A DNA stretch of 64,000 nt, taken from Eriocheir sinensis (Eukaryota > Arthropoda > Malacostraca > Decapoda > Varunidae). The translations under genes and the position numbers were made by a program. The DNA lies in the NCBI RefSeq assembly GCF_024679095.1, contig NW_026111621.1:645004-709003 (forward strand), read 5' to 3'. The notes beneath the pieces are model-generated. The model ran no database searches, was not told the DNA's origin, and saw nothing but the letters and a program-made list of their open reading frames with translations. Of the stretch, positions 21,901 through 33,371 are shown piece after piece (position 1 is the stretch's first letter; the number at the start of each line of letters is the position of its first letter).

Positions 21901-24900
21901 GAGGGAAAGGAGGGCGAGGGACAGGAGGAGGTGGCGGGGAAAGGAGGAGGCGGTGGTGGTGGCGTGCGAGGGACAGGAGGAGGGCGAGGGAAAGGAGGAG
22001 GCGGTGGCGGGGGTGGCGATCGAGGGAAAGTAGGAGGCGGTGGTGGGGTGGCGTGCGAGGGACAGGAGGAGGCGGTGGCGGGGGCGTGCGAGGAAAGGAG
22101 GCGGCGGGGGCGGGGGTGACGTGCGAGGGAAAGGAGGAGGCGGTGGCGGGGGTGGCGTGCGAGGGACAGGAGGAGGCTTTGGCGGGGTTGGCGTGGGAGG
22201 GACAGGAGGAGGCGGTGGCGGCGGTGGCGTGCGAGGGACAGGAGGAGGCGGTGGCGGGGTGGCGTGCGAGGGAAAGGAGGAGGCGGTGGTGGGGATGGCG
22301 TGAGGAGGAGGCGGTGGCGGGGGTGGCGTGCGAGGAAAGGAGGAGGCGGTGGCGGGGTGGCGTGCGAGGGAAAGGAGGAGGCGGTGGGGGAGGGAAAGGA
22401 GGAGGCGGTGGCGGGAATGTCGTGCGAGGGAAAGGAGGAGGCGGTGGCGAGGGAAAGGAGGAGGCGGGGGTGGCGGGCGAGGGAAAGGAACAGGCGGTGG
22501 CGGGAATTGCGTGCGAGGGAAAGGAGGAGGCGGTGGCGGGGATGGCGTGCGAGGGAAAGGAGGAGGCGGTGGCGGGAATGGCGTGAGGGAAAGGAAGAGG
22601 CGGTGGCGGGAATTGGCGTGCGAGGGAAAGGAGGAGGCGGTGGCGGGATGGCGTGCGAGGGTAAGGAGGAGGCGGTGGCGGGTATGGCGTGCGAGGGAAA
22701 GGAGGAGGCGGTGGCGGGGCTGGCGTGCGAGGGAAAGGAGGAGGCGGTGGCGGGAATGGCGTGCGAGGGGAAGAAGGAGGCGGTGGCGGGGATGGCGTGC
22801 GAGGGAAAGGAGAAGGCGGTGGCGGGGATGGCGTGCGAGGGAAAGGAGGAGGCCGAGGCGGGGGAGTCCTGCGAGGGACAGGAGGAGGCGGCGGCGGGGG
22901 TGACGTGCGATGGAAAGGAGGAGGCGGCGGCGGGTTTGGCGTGCTAGGGACAGGAGGAGGCGGTGGCGGTAGTGGCGTTCGAGGGAAAGGAGGAGGCGGA
23001 GGCGGGTTTGTCGTGCGATGGAAAGGAGGAGGCGGTGGCGGGGGTGTCGTGCGATGGAAAGGAGAAGGCGGCGGCGCAGTTGGCGTGCAATGGAAAGGAG
23101 GAGGCGGTGGCGGGGTGCCGTGCGATGGAAAGGAGGAGGCGGTGGTGGGTGTCGTGCGAGGGAAAGGAGGAGGCGGTGGCGGGGCTGTCGTGCGAGGGAA
23201 AGGAGGAGGCGGTGGCGGGGCTGTCGTGCGAGGGAAAGGAGGAGGAGGCGGCGGGGATGTCGTGCGATGGACTGGAGGAGGCGGTGGCGGAAGGAGGAGG
23301 CGGAAAGGAGGAGGCGGCGGCGGGGGTGGCGGAGGCGGTGGCGGGGAAAGGAGGAGGGGAACAGGCGGTGGCGGGAATTGCGTGCGAGGGAAAGGAGGAG
23401 GCGGTGGCGGGAATGACCTGCGAGGGAAAGGAGGAGGCGGTGGCGGGAATGGCGTGCGAGGGAAAGGATGAGGCGGTGGCGGGAATTGCGTGCGAGGGAA
23501 ACGAGGCGGTGGCGGGATGGCGTGCGAGGGAAAGGAGGCGGTGGCGGGGATGGCGTGCGAGGGAAAGGAGGCGGTGGCGGGATGGCGTGCGAGGGAAAGG
23601 AGGAGGCGGTGGCGGGGATGGCGTGCGAGGGAAAGGAGGAGGCGGTGGTAGTGGCGTGCGAGGGGAAGAAGGAGGCGGTGGCGGGGGAGGCGTGCGAGGG
23701 AAGGAGAGGAGGCGGTGGCGGGATGGCGTGCGAGGGAAAGGAGGAGGCGGTGGCGGGGTGTCGTGCGAGGGAAAGGAGGAGGCCGCGGGGGGTGACGTGC
23801 GATGGAAAGGAGGAGGCGGTGGCGGGGTGTCGCGAGGGAAACGAGGAGGCGGCGGCGCGGGTGACGTGCGATGGAAAGGAGGAGGCGGTGGCGCGGGTGT
23901 CGTGCGATGGCAAGGAGGAGGCGGCGGCGGGGTGTCGTGCGATGGAAAGGAGGAGGCGGCGTGGGTTACGTGCGATGGAAAGGAGGAGGCGGTGGCGGGG
24001 GTGTCGTGCGATGGAAAGGAGGAGGCGGTGGCGGGGGTGTCGTGCGAGGGAAAGGAGGAGGCCGCGGCGGGGGTGTCGTGCGAGGGAAAGGAGGAGGCGG
24101 TGGCGCGGTCGTGCGATGGAAAGGAGGAGGCGGCGGCGGGGGTGTCGCGATGGAAAGGAGGAGGCGGCGGCGGGGTGACGTGCGATGGAAAGGAGGAGGC
24201 GGTGGCGGGTGTGCGATGGAAAGGAGGAGGCGGTGGCGGGTGTCGTGCGAGGGAAAGGAGGAGGCCGCGGTGGGGCGTGCGAGGGAAAGGAGGAGGCGGT
24301 GGCGGGGTGTCGTGCGATGGAAAGGAGGAGGCGGCGGCGGGGGTCGTGCGATGGACAGGAGGAGGCTGTGGGTGGGTGGCGTACGAATGACTGAAGGAAG
24401 GAGGAGGCGGTGGCGGTCGGCGTGCGAGAGAAAGGAGGAGGCGGCGGTGGTGGCGTGCTAGGGAAAGGAGGAGGCGTTGGCGGGGGTGTCGTGCGAGGGA
24501 AAGGAGGAGGCGGTGGCGGGGGTGTCGTGCGAGGGAAAGGAGGAGGCGGTGGCGGGAATGACATGCTAGGGAAAGGAGGAGGCGGTGGCGGGAATGGCGT
24601 GCGAGGGAAAGGAAGAGGCGGTGGCGGGAATTGTGCGTGGGAAAGGGGGTGGGGGTGGCGGGGATGGCGTGCGAGGGACAGGAGGAGGCGGTGGCGGGTA
24701 TGGCCTGCGAGTGAAAGGAGGAGGCGGTGGCGGGTATGGCGTGCGAGGGAAAGGAGGAGGCGGTGGCGGGGATGGCGTGCGAGGGAAAGGAGGAGGCGGT
24801 GGCGGGAGTGGCGTGCGAGGGTAAGGAGGAGGCGGTGGCGGTAGTGGCGTGCGAGGGGAAAGGAGGCGGTGGCGGGATGGCGTGCGAGGGAAAGGAGGAG

Positions 24901-27900
24901 GTGGCGGTGGTGTCGTGCGAGGGAAAGGAGGACGCCGCGGCGGGGTTCTCGTGCGATGGAAAGGAGGAGGCGGTGGCGGGGTGTCGTGCGAGGGAAAGGA
25001 GGAGGCCGCGGCGGGGGTGACGTGCGATGGAAAGGAGGAGGCGGTGGCGGGGATGTCGCGATGGAAAGGAGGAGGCGGCGGCGCGGGTGCGATGGAAAGG
25101 AGGAGGCGGCGGCGGGTGACGTGCGATGGAAAGGAGGAGGCGGTGGCGGGGTGTCGCGATGGAAAGGAGGAGGCGGTGGGGTGTCGTGCGAGGGAAAGGA
25201 GGAGGCGGCGGCGGGGGTGTCGTGCGAGGGAAAGGAGGAGGCGGTGGCGGGGCTGTCGTGCGATGGAAAGGAGGAGGCGGTGGCGGGGCTGTCGTGCGAG
25301 GGAAAGGAGGAGGCGGTGGCGGGGGTGTCGTGCGACGGAAAGGAGGAGGCGGTGGCGGGGGTGTCGTGCGACGGAAAGGAGGAGGCGGTGGCGGGGGTGT
25401 CGTGCGAGGGAAAGGAGGAGGCGGTGGCGGGGGTGTCGTGCGAAGGACAGGAGGAGGCGGCGGGGGTGTCGTGCGAGAGAAAGGAGGAGGCGGTGGCGGG
25501 GTGTGCGATGGAAAGGAGGAGGCGGTGGCGGGGCTGGCGTGCGAGGGAAAGGAGGAGGCGGTGGCGGGAATGGCGTGCGAGGGAAAGTAGGAGGCGGTGG
25601 TGGCATGCGAGGGAAAGGAGGAGGCGGTGGCGGGAATGGCGTGCGAGGGAAAGGAGGAGGCGGTGGCGGGGATGGCGTGCGAGGGAAAGGAGGAGGCGGT
25701 GGCGGGGATGGCGTGCGAGGGAAAGGAGGAGGCGGTGGCGGGGATGGCGTGCGAGGGAAAGGAGGAGGCGGTGGCGGGATTGGCGTGCGAGGGAAAGGAG
25801 GAGGCGGTGGCGGGGATGGCTTGCGAGGGAAAGGAGGAGGCGGTGGCGGTAGTGGCGTGCGAGGGAAAGGAGGAGGCGGGGGCGGGGTTGGCGTGCGAGG
25901 GAAAGGAGGAGGCTGCTGCGGGGGTGGCGTGCGAGGGAAAGGAGGAGGCGGTGGCGGGGATGGCGTGCGAGGGAAAGGAGGAGGCGGTGGCGGGTATGGC
26001 GTGCGAGGGAAAGGAGGAGGCGGTGGCGGGTATGGCGTGCGAGGGAAAGGAGGAGGCGGTGGCGGGGTTGGCGTGCGAGGGAAAGGAGGAGGCGGTGGCG
26101 GGGGTGTCGTGCGAGGGAAAGGAGGAGGCGGCGGCGGGGGTGTCGTGCGATGGAAAGGAGGAGGCGGCGGCGGAGGGGTGACGTGCGATGGACAGGTGGA
26201 GGCGGTGGCGGGGTGTCGTGCGATGGAAAGGAGGAGGCGGTGGGGTCGTGCGATGGAAAGGAGGAGGCGGTGGGTGTCGTGCGAGGGAAAGGAGGAGGCG
26301 GCGGGGGTGACGTGCGATGGAAACGAGGAGGCGGCGGCGGGGGTGTCGTGCGATGGCCAGGAGGAGGCGGCGGCGGGGGTGTCGTGCGATGGAAAGGAGG
26401 AGGCGGGGGCGGGGGTGTCGTGCGATGGAAAGGAGGAGGCGGTGGCGGGGGTGCGAGGGAAAGGAGGAGGCGGTGGCGGGGATGGCGTGCGAGGGAAAGG
26501 AGGAGGCGGTGGCGGGGGTGTCGTGCGAGGGAAAGGAGGAGGCGGCGGCGGGGGTGTCGTGCGATGGAAAGGAGGAGGCTGCGGCGAAGGTGTCGTGCGA
26601 TGGACTGGAGGAGGCGGTGGCAGGTTTGCCGTCCGAGAAACAGGAAGAAGCGGTGACGGGGGTGGCGTACGAAGGTAAGGAGGAGGCGGTGGCCGTGTCT
26701 GCGTGCGAGTGACAGGAGGAGGCGGTGGCGGGTGTGGCGTACGAATGACTGAAGGAGGCGGTGGCGCGGTCGGCGTGCGAGAGACAGGAGGAGGCGGCGG
26801 CGTTGGTGGCATGCAAAGGACAATAAGAGGCGGCGGCGGGTTTGGCGTGCGAGGGACAGGAGGAGGCGTTTGGCGGGGGTGGCGTGCGAGGAACCATATG
26901 AGGCGATTGCGGACAGAAGGAGGCGGTGGCGGGGTGTGGCGTGCCTGTTAGAGGATGAGGCGGTGTCGGGGATTCCGTGCGTGGGGGAGGATGAGGCGGT
27001 GGCGGGGGTGGCGTGGGGGGGACAGGAGGAGGAGGTGGCAATGGTGGCGTGCGAGTGAAAGGAGGAGGCAGCGGCGGGAATGGCGTGCGAGGGAAAGGAG
27101 GAGGCGGTGGCGGGGATGACGTGCGAGAGAAAGGAGGAGGCGGTGGCGGGGATGGCGTGCGAGGGAAAGGAGGAGGCGGTGGCGGGAATGGCGTGCGAGG
27201 GAGAGGAGGAGGCGGTGGCGGGGATGGCGTGCGAGGGAAAGGAGGAGGCGGTGGCGGGAATGGCGTGCGAGGGAAAGGAACAGGCGGTGGCGGGAATTGC
27301 GTGCGAGGGAAAGGAGGAGGCGGTGGCGGGAATGACATGCTAGGGAAAGGAGGAGGCGGTGGCGGGAATGGCGTGCGAGGGAAAGGAAGAGGCGGTGGCG
27401 GGAATTGCGTGCGAGGGAAAGGAGGAGGCGGTGGCGGGGATGGCGTGCGAGGGAAAGGAGGAAGCGGTGGCGGGGATGGCGTGCGAGGGAAAGGAGGATG
27501 CGGTGGCGGGGATGGCGTGCGAGGGAAAGGAGGAAGCGGTGGCGGGGATGGCGTGCGAGGGAAAGGAGGAGGCGGTGGCGGGGGTGTCGTGCGAGGGGAA
27601 GAAGGAGGCGGTGGCGGGGATGGCGTGCGAGGGAAAGGAGAAGGCGGTGGCGGGGATGGCGTGCGAGGGAAAGGAGGAGGCGGTGGCGGTGGTGTCGTGC
27701 GAGGGAAAGGAGGAGGCCGCGGCGGGGGTGACGTGCGATGGAAAGGAGGAGGCGGTGGCGGGGGTGTCGTGCGAGGGAAAGGAGGAGGCCGCGGCGGGGG
27801 TGACGTGCGATAGAAAGGAGGAGGCGGTGGCAGGGGTGTCGTGCGATGGAAAGGAGGAGGCGGCGGCCGGGGTGTCGTGCGATGGAAAGGAGGAGGCGGC

Positions 27901-30900
27901 GGCGGGGGTGTCGTGCGATGGAAAGGAGGAGGCGGTGGCGGGGGTGTCGTGCGATGGAAAGGAGGAGGCGGTGGCGGGGGTGTCGTGCGAGGGAAAGGAG
28001 GAGGCCGCGGCGGGGTTGTCGTGCGAGGGAAAGGAGGAGGCGGTGGCGGGGGTGTCGTGCGATGGAAAGGAGGAGGCGGCGGCGGGGGTGTCGTGCGATG
28101 GAAAGGAGGAGGCGGTGGCGGGGGTGACGTGCGATGGAAAGGAGGAGGCGGTGGCGGGGGTGTCGTGCTATGGAAAGGAGGAGGCGGTGGCGGGGGTGTC
28201 GTGCGAGGGAAAGGAGGAGGCCGCGGCGGGGGTGTCGTGCGAGGGAAAGGAGGAGGCGGTGGCGGGGGTGTCGTGCGAGGGAAAGGAGGAGGCGGCGGCG
28301 GGGGAGTCGTGCGATGGAAAGGAGGAGGCTGTGGTGGGTGTGGCGTACGAATGACTGAAGGATGGGGAACAGGCGGTGACGGGAATTGCGTGCGAGGGAA
28401 AGGAGGAGGCGGTGGCGGGAATGACATGCTAGGGAAAGGAGGAGGCGGTGGCGGGAATGGCGTGCGAGGGAAAGGAGGAGGCGGTGGCGGGGATGGCGTG
28501 CGAGGGAAAGGAGGAGGCGGTGGCGGGGATTGCGTGCGAGGGAAAGGAGGAAGCGGTGGCGGGGATGGCGTGCGAGGGAAAGGAGGAGGCGGTGGTGGTA
28601 GTGGCGTGCGAGGGGAAGAAGGAGGCGGTGGCGGGGATGGCGTGCGAGGGAAAGGAGAAGGCGGTGGCGGGGATGGCGTGCGAGGGAAAGGAGGAGGCGG
28701 TGGCGGGGGTGTCGTGCCAATGAAAGGAGGAGGCCGCGGCGGGGGTGACGTGCGATGGAAAGTAGGAGGCGGTGGCGGGGGTGTCGTGCGAGGGAAAGGA
28801 GGAGGCCGCGGCGGGGGTGACGTGCGATGGAAAGGAGGAGGCGGTGGCGGGGGTGTCGTGCGATGGAAAGGAGGAGGCGGCGGCGGGGGTGTCGTGCGAT
28901 GGAAAGGAGGAGGCGGCGGCGCGGGTGACGTGCGATGGAAAGGAGGAGGCGGTGGCGGGGGTGTCGTGCGATGGAAAGGAGGAGGCGGTGGCGGGGGTGT
29001 CGTGCGAGGGAAAGGAGGAGGCCGCGGCGGGGGTGTCGTGCGAGGGAAAGGAGGAGGCGGTGGCGGGGGTGTCGTGCGATGGAAAGGAGGAGGCGGCGGC
29101 GGGGGTGTCGTGCGATGGAAAGGAGGAGGCGGCGGCGGGGGTGACGTGCGATGGAAAGGAGGAGGCGGTGGCGGGGGTGTCGTGCGATGGAAAGGAGGAG
29201 GCGGTGGCAGGGGTGTCGTGCGAGGGAAAGGAGGAGGCCGCGGCGGGGGTGTCGTGCGAGGGAAAGGAGGAGGCGGTGGCGGGGGTGTCGTGCGAGGGAA
29301 AGGAGGAGGCGGCGGCGGGGGTGTCGTGCGATGGATAGGAGGAGGCTGTGCAGGGTGTGGCGTACGAATGACTGAAGGAGGCGGTGGCGCGGTCGGCGTG
29401 CGAGAGACAGGAGGAGGCGGCGGCGTTGGTGGCATGCAAAGGACAATAAGAGGCGGCGGCGGGTTTGGCGTGCTAGGGACAGGAGGAGGCGTTTGGCGGG
29501 GGTGGCGTGCGAGAGAAAGGAGGAGGCGGTGGTGGGGATGGCGTGCGAGGGAAAGGAGGAGGCGGTGGCGGGAATGACATGCTAGGGAAAGGAGGAGGCG
29601 GTGGCGGGAATGGCGTGCGAGGGAAAGGAAGAGGCGGTGGCGGGAATTGCGTGCGAGGGAAAGGAGGAGGCGGTGGCGGGGGTGGCTTGCGAGGGAAAGG
29701 AGGAGGCGGTGGCGGGGATGGCGTGCGAGGGAAAGGAGGAGGCGGTGGCGGGGATGGCGTGCGAGGGAAAGGAGGAGGCGGTGGCGGGGATGGCGTGCGA
29801 GGGAAAGGAGGAAGCGGTGGCGGGGATGGCGTGCGAGGGAAAGGAGGAGGCGGTGGCGGTAGTGGCGTGCGAGGGGAAGAAGGAGGCGGTGGCGGGGATG
29901 GCGTGCGAGGGAAAGGAGGAGGCGGTGGCGGGGGTGTCGTGCGAGGGAAAGGAGGAGGCCGCGGCGGGGGTGACGTGCGATGGAAAGGAGGAGGCGGTGG
30001 CTGGGGTGTCGTGCGAGGGAAAGGAGGAGGCCGCGGCGGGGTTGACGTGCGATGGAAAGGAGGAGGCGGTGGCGGGGGTGTCGTGCGATGGAAAGGAGGA
30101 GGCGGCGGCGGGGGTGTCGTGCGATGGAAAGGAGGAGGCGGCGGCGGGGGTGACGTGCGATGGAAAGGAGGAGGCGGTGGCGGGGGTGTCGTGCGATGGA
30201 AAGGAGGAGGCGGTGGTGGGGGTGTCGTGCGAGGGAAAGGAGGAGGCCGCGGCGGGGGTGTCGTGCGAGGGAAAGGAGGAGGCGGTGGCGGGGGTGTCGT
30301 GCGAGGGAAAGGAGGAGGCGGCGGCGGGGGTGTCGTGCGATGGAAAGGAGAAGGCTGCGGCGAAGGTGTCGTGCGATGGACTGGAGGAGGCGGTAGCAGG
30401 TTTGCCGTCCGAGAAACAGGAAGAAGCGGTGACGGGGGTGGCGTACGAAGGTAAGGAGGAGGCGGTGGCCGTGTCTGCGTGCGAGTGACAGGAGGAGGCG
30501 GTGGCGGTTGTGGCGTACGAATGACTGAAGGAGGCGGTGGCGCGGTCGGCGTGCGAGAGACAGGAGGAGGCGGCGGCGTTGGTCGCATCCAAAGGACAAT
30601 AAGAGGCGGCGGCGGGTTTGGCGTGCGAGGGACAGGAGGAGGCGTTTGGCGGGGGTGGCGTGCGAGGAACCATATGAGGCGATTGCGTGGTTAGCGTGCG
30701 AGGGACACGAGGAGGCGGCCGCCTGGGTGGCGTTTGAAAAACAGGAGGAAGCGGAGGCGGGGGTGGAGTGCGACGGTCAGGAGGATTTGGTGACAGGGGT
30801 GGCGTGCGAGGGACAGGAGGAGGCTGTTGCGGGGACGGCGTGCGAGAGACAGGAGGAGGCGGTGGCGTGGGTGGTGTGCGAGGGACAGTAGGAGGCGTTG

Positions 30901-31864
30901 TCGGGAGTAACGTGCGAGGGACATGATGAGACTGTGGCGGGGGTTGCGTGCGAGGGAAAGGAAGAGGCGGTGGCGGGGGTGGCGTGTGAGGGACAGGAGG
31001 AAACTGTGGCGGGGGTGGCGTGCGAGGGAAATGAAGAGGCGTTGGCGGTGGGTTGCGTGCGAGGGACAGGAGGAAGCGGTGGCGGGGGTTGCGTGCAAGG
31101 GACAAAAAGAGGCGGTGGAGGGGGTGGCGTGCGATGGAAAGGAGGAGGCGGCGGCGGTGGTGTCGTGCGAGGGAAACGAGTAGGCGGCTGCGGGGGTGTC
31201 GTGCGAGGGAAACGAGTAGGCGGCTGCGGGGGTGTCGTGCGAGGGAAACGAGTAGGCGGCTGCGGGGGTGTCGTGCGAGGGAAACGAGTAGGCGGCTGCG
31301 GGGGTGTCGTGTGAGTGAAAGGAGGAGGCGGCTGCGGGGGTGTCGTGCGAGGGACATGAGGTAGCGATTGCTGGTATTTCGTGCGAGAGACAAGAGGAGG
31401 CGGTGGCCTGGGTGGTGTGCGAGGGAAAGGAGGAGGCGTTGTCGGGAGTGGCGTGCGAGAGACAGGAGGAGACTGTGGCTGGGGTGGCGTGCAAGGGACA
31501 GAAGGAGGCGGTGGCGGGGTTGACGTGTGAGAGACAGAAGGAGGCGGTGGGGTGGGTGGCGTGCAAGGGACAGAAGGAAGCGGTGGCGGGGTTGACGTGT
31601 GAGAGACAGGAGGAGGCGGTGGCCTCGGTGGTGTGCGAGGGAAAGGAGGAGGCGTTGTCGGGAGTGGCGTGCGAGGGACAGGAGGAGACAATGGCTGGGG
31701 TGGCGTGCAAGGGACAGAAGGAGGCGGTGGCGGGGTTGACGTGTGAGGGACAGAAGGAGACGGTGGGGTGGGTGGCGTGCAAGGGACAGTAGGAGGCGGT
31801 GGAGGGGATGGCGTTCGATAGATAGGAGGAGGTGGTGTCGGGGTTGGCCTGCGAGGGCGGTGGC
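15935..31864 (+). repeat. 36 bp GC-rich megasatellite, forward block
   Basis: The basic unit is 36 bases, with a core GGAGGAGGCGGTGGCGGG and a GGCGTGCGAGGGA connector. Two common subtypes differ at the connector (GGAATGGCG or GGGGATGGCG versus GGGGGTGTCG or GGGTGACG) and at GAGGGAAAGG versus GATGGAAAGG. Because 36 is a multiple of three and the unit lacks stops, all six frames stay open for kilobases. This yields Pro-rich, Gly-rich and Arg-rich open frames that need not be genes. Landmark variants recur about 8.26 kb apart. The strand label marks the G-rich orientation. Confidence 0.97.
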
Positions 31865-32426
31865 ACGCCACCCATGCCATTGCATCCTACTGTCCCTCGC
31901 ACGCCACCCCCGCCACCGCTTCCTCCTGTCCTTTCCACGCCACCCCCTCCACCGCCTCTTCTTCTCCCTCGCACGCCACCCCCGCCACCGACTCCTTCTG
32001 TCCCTTGCACGCAACCCCCGCCACCGCTCCCCCTGTCCCTCGCACGCAACCCACCGCCAACGCCTCTTCATTTCCATCGCACGCCAACCCCGCCACAGTC
32101 TCCTCCTGTCCCTCGCACGAAACTCCCGACAACGCCTCCTACTGTCCCTCGCACACCACCCACGCCACCGCCTCCTCCTATCTCTCGCACGCCATCCCCG
32201 CAACCGCCTCCTCCTGTCCCACGCACGCCACCCCTGCCACCGACTCCTCCTGACTCTCGCACTCCACCCCCGCCTCCTCCTCCTCCTGTTTTTCGAACGC
32301 CACCCACTCGGCCGCCTCCTCCTGTCCCTCGCACGCTAACCACGCCACCACCTCATAAATGGTTCCTCGCACGCCACCCCCGCCACCGCCTCCTCCTGTC
32401 TCACGCACGCTGACCGCGCCACCGCA
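31865..32426 (-). repeat. 36 bp megasatellite, inverted block, left part
   Basis: At about 31864 the array flips: the plus strand changes from GGCGGTGGC to ACGCCACCC and stays C-rich. The orientation is the reverse of the flanking array. The block is interrupted by a CR1 insertion at 32427. Confidence 0.95.
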
Positions 32427-33277
32427 ATGACTTAGACACAGGAATTAGTAGTGATGTTAGTAAATTTGCAGATGATACCAAGATCGGTAGAGTAATTGAG
32501 TCGGATCAGGACGCTAGTATTCTCCAAGGTGAACTCAACAGATTATATGACTGGGCGGATAAATGGCAGATGGAGTTCAATGTAGGGAAGTGCAGTATTC
32601 TGAGTGTAGGTAGGAACAACCCCTCACATAACTATTGCTTAAATGACACTCTCATAAGTAGGTCTGGGTGCGAGAGGGATTTAGGGGTCTTAGTGAGCTC
32701 TGATCTCCGTCCAAGGGCACAATGCATTCAAGCTAGAAATCGAGCTAATAGGGTACTGGGATTTATTTCAAGGAGCGTAAGCAACAGAAGCCCCGAGGTC
32801 TTCCTCAAACTATATTTAGCATTAGTTAGACCTCATCTTGACTATGCGGTTCAGTTCTGGTCACCCTACTATAGAATGGATATCAAAATGTTAGAATCGG
32901 TGCAGAGGAGGATGACTAAGATGATTCAGGGGTTGAGAAACTTGCCATACGAGGAAAGACTCAAACAGTTAAACTTGCATTCTCTAGAAAGGCGAAGGGT
33001 GCGTGGAGACATGATCGAGGTTTATAAATGGATGAAGGGCTTTAATAAGGGAGACATTCATAAGGTTTTGTTGGTAAGAGAACCGGGTAGGACACGAAGT
33101 AACGGGTTTAAACTGGATAAATTCAGATTCAACAGGGACATAGGCAAAAATTGGTTTACTAACAGGGTGGTGGATGAGTGGAATATGCTTAGCAGTCATG
33201 TGGTGAGTGCCAATACAATTGTCACATTCAAAAATAGACTAGATAAATTCATGGACAGCGATATTAGGTGGGGTTAG
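32427..33277 (+). pseudogene. CR1-a reverse transcriptase, C-terminal part
   Basis: This is the 3' half of a LINE reverse transcriptase, open from the truncation point. It starts just before the catalytic FADDTK block (about 32463) and continues through the thumb-like region with PHLDYAVQFWSPY. It ends at the stop after DSDIRWG. The N-terminal RT blocks and the endonuclease are missing, so it cannot be active. A longer open frame that runs from the 3' UTR into the satellite is a read-through artefact. Confidence 0.88.
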
Positions 33278-33371
33278 ATACACGGGAGCTTAGGGTCAAA
33301 GGAGCTGCCTCGTACAGGCCTACCGGCCTCTTGCAGACTCCTGCGTTCTTATGTTCTTATGTTCTTATGTT
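32427..33371 (+). mobile_element. CR1-type LINE, 5'-truncated copy (CR1-a)
   Basis: The copy is 945 bp and begins inside the reverse transcriptase gene. It ends in three TTCTTATG octamers (about 33344-33371), a terminal 8-base repeat typical of CR1-clade LINEs. It is nearly identical to the minus-strand copy at 47453-48420. The flanking satellite matches an uninterrupted paralogous stretch at 34471-34515, so the insertion point can be placed within a few bases. No target duplication is seen. Confidence 0.9.

Noticed and set aside
15920..30599. Very long minus-strand Pro-rich open frames (up to 2551 codons) as an extensin-like or formin-like protein gene
   Set aside because: All six frames of the 36 bp unit are stop-free, the product changes frame where units have indels, and there is no start context, signal peptide, splice structure or non-repeat domain.
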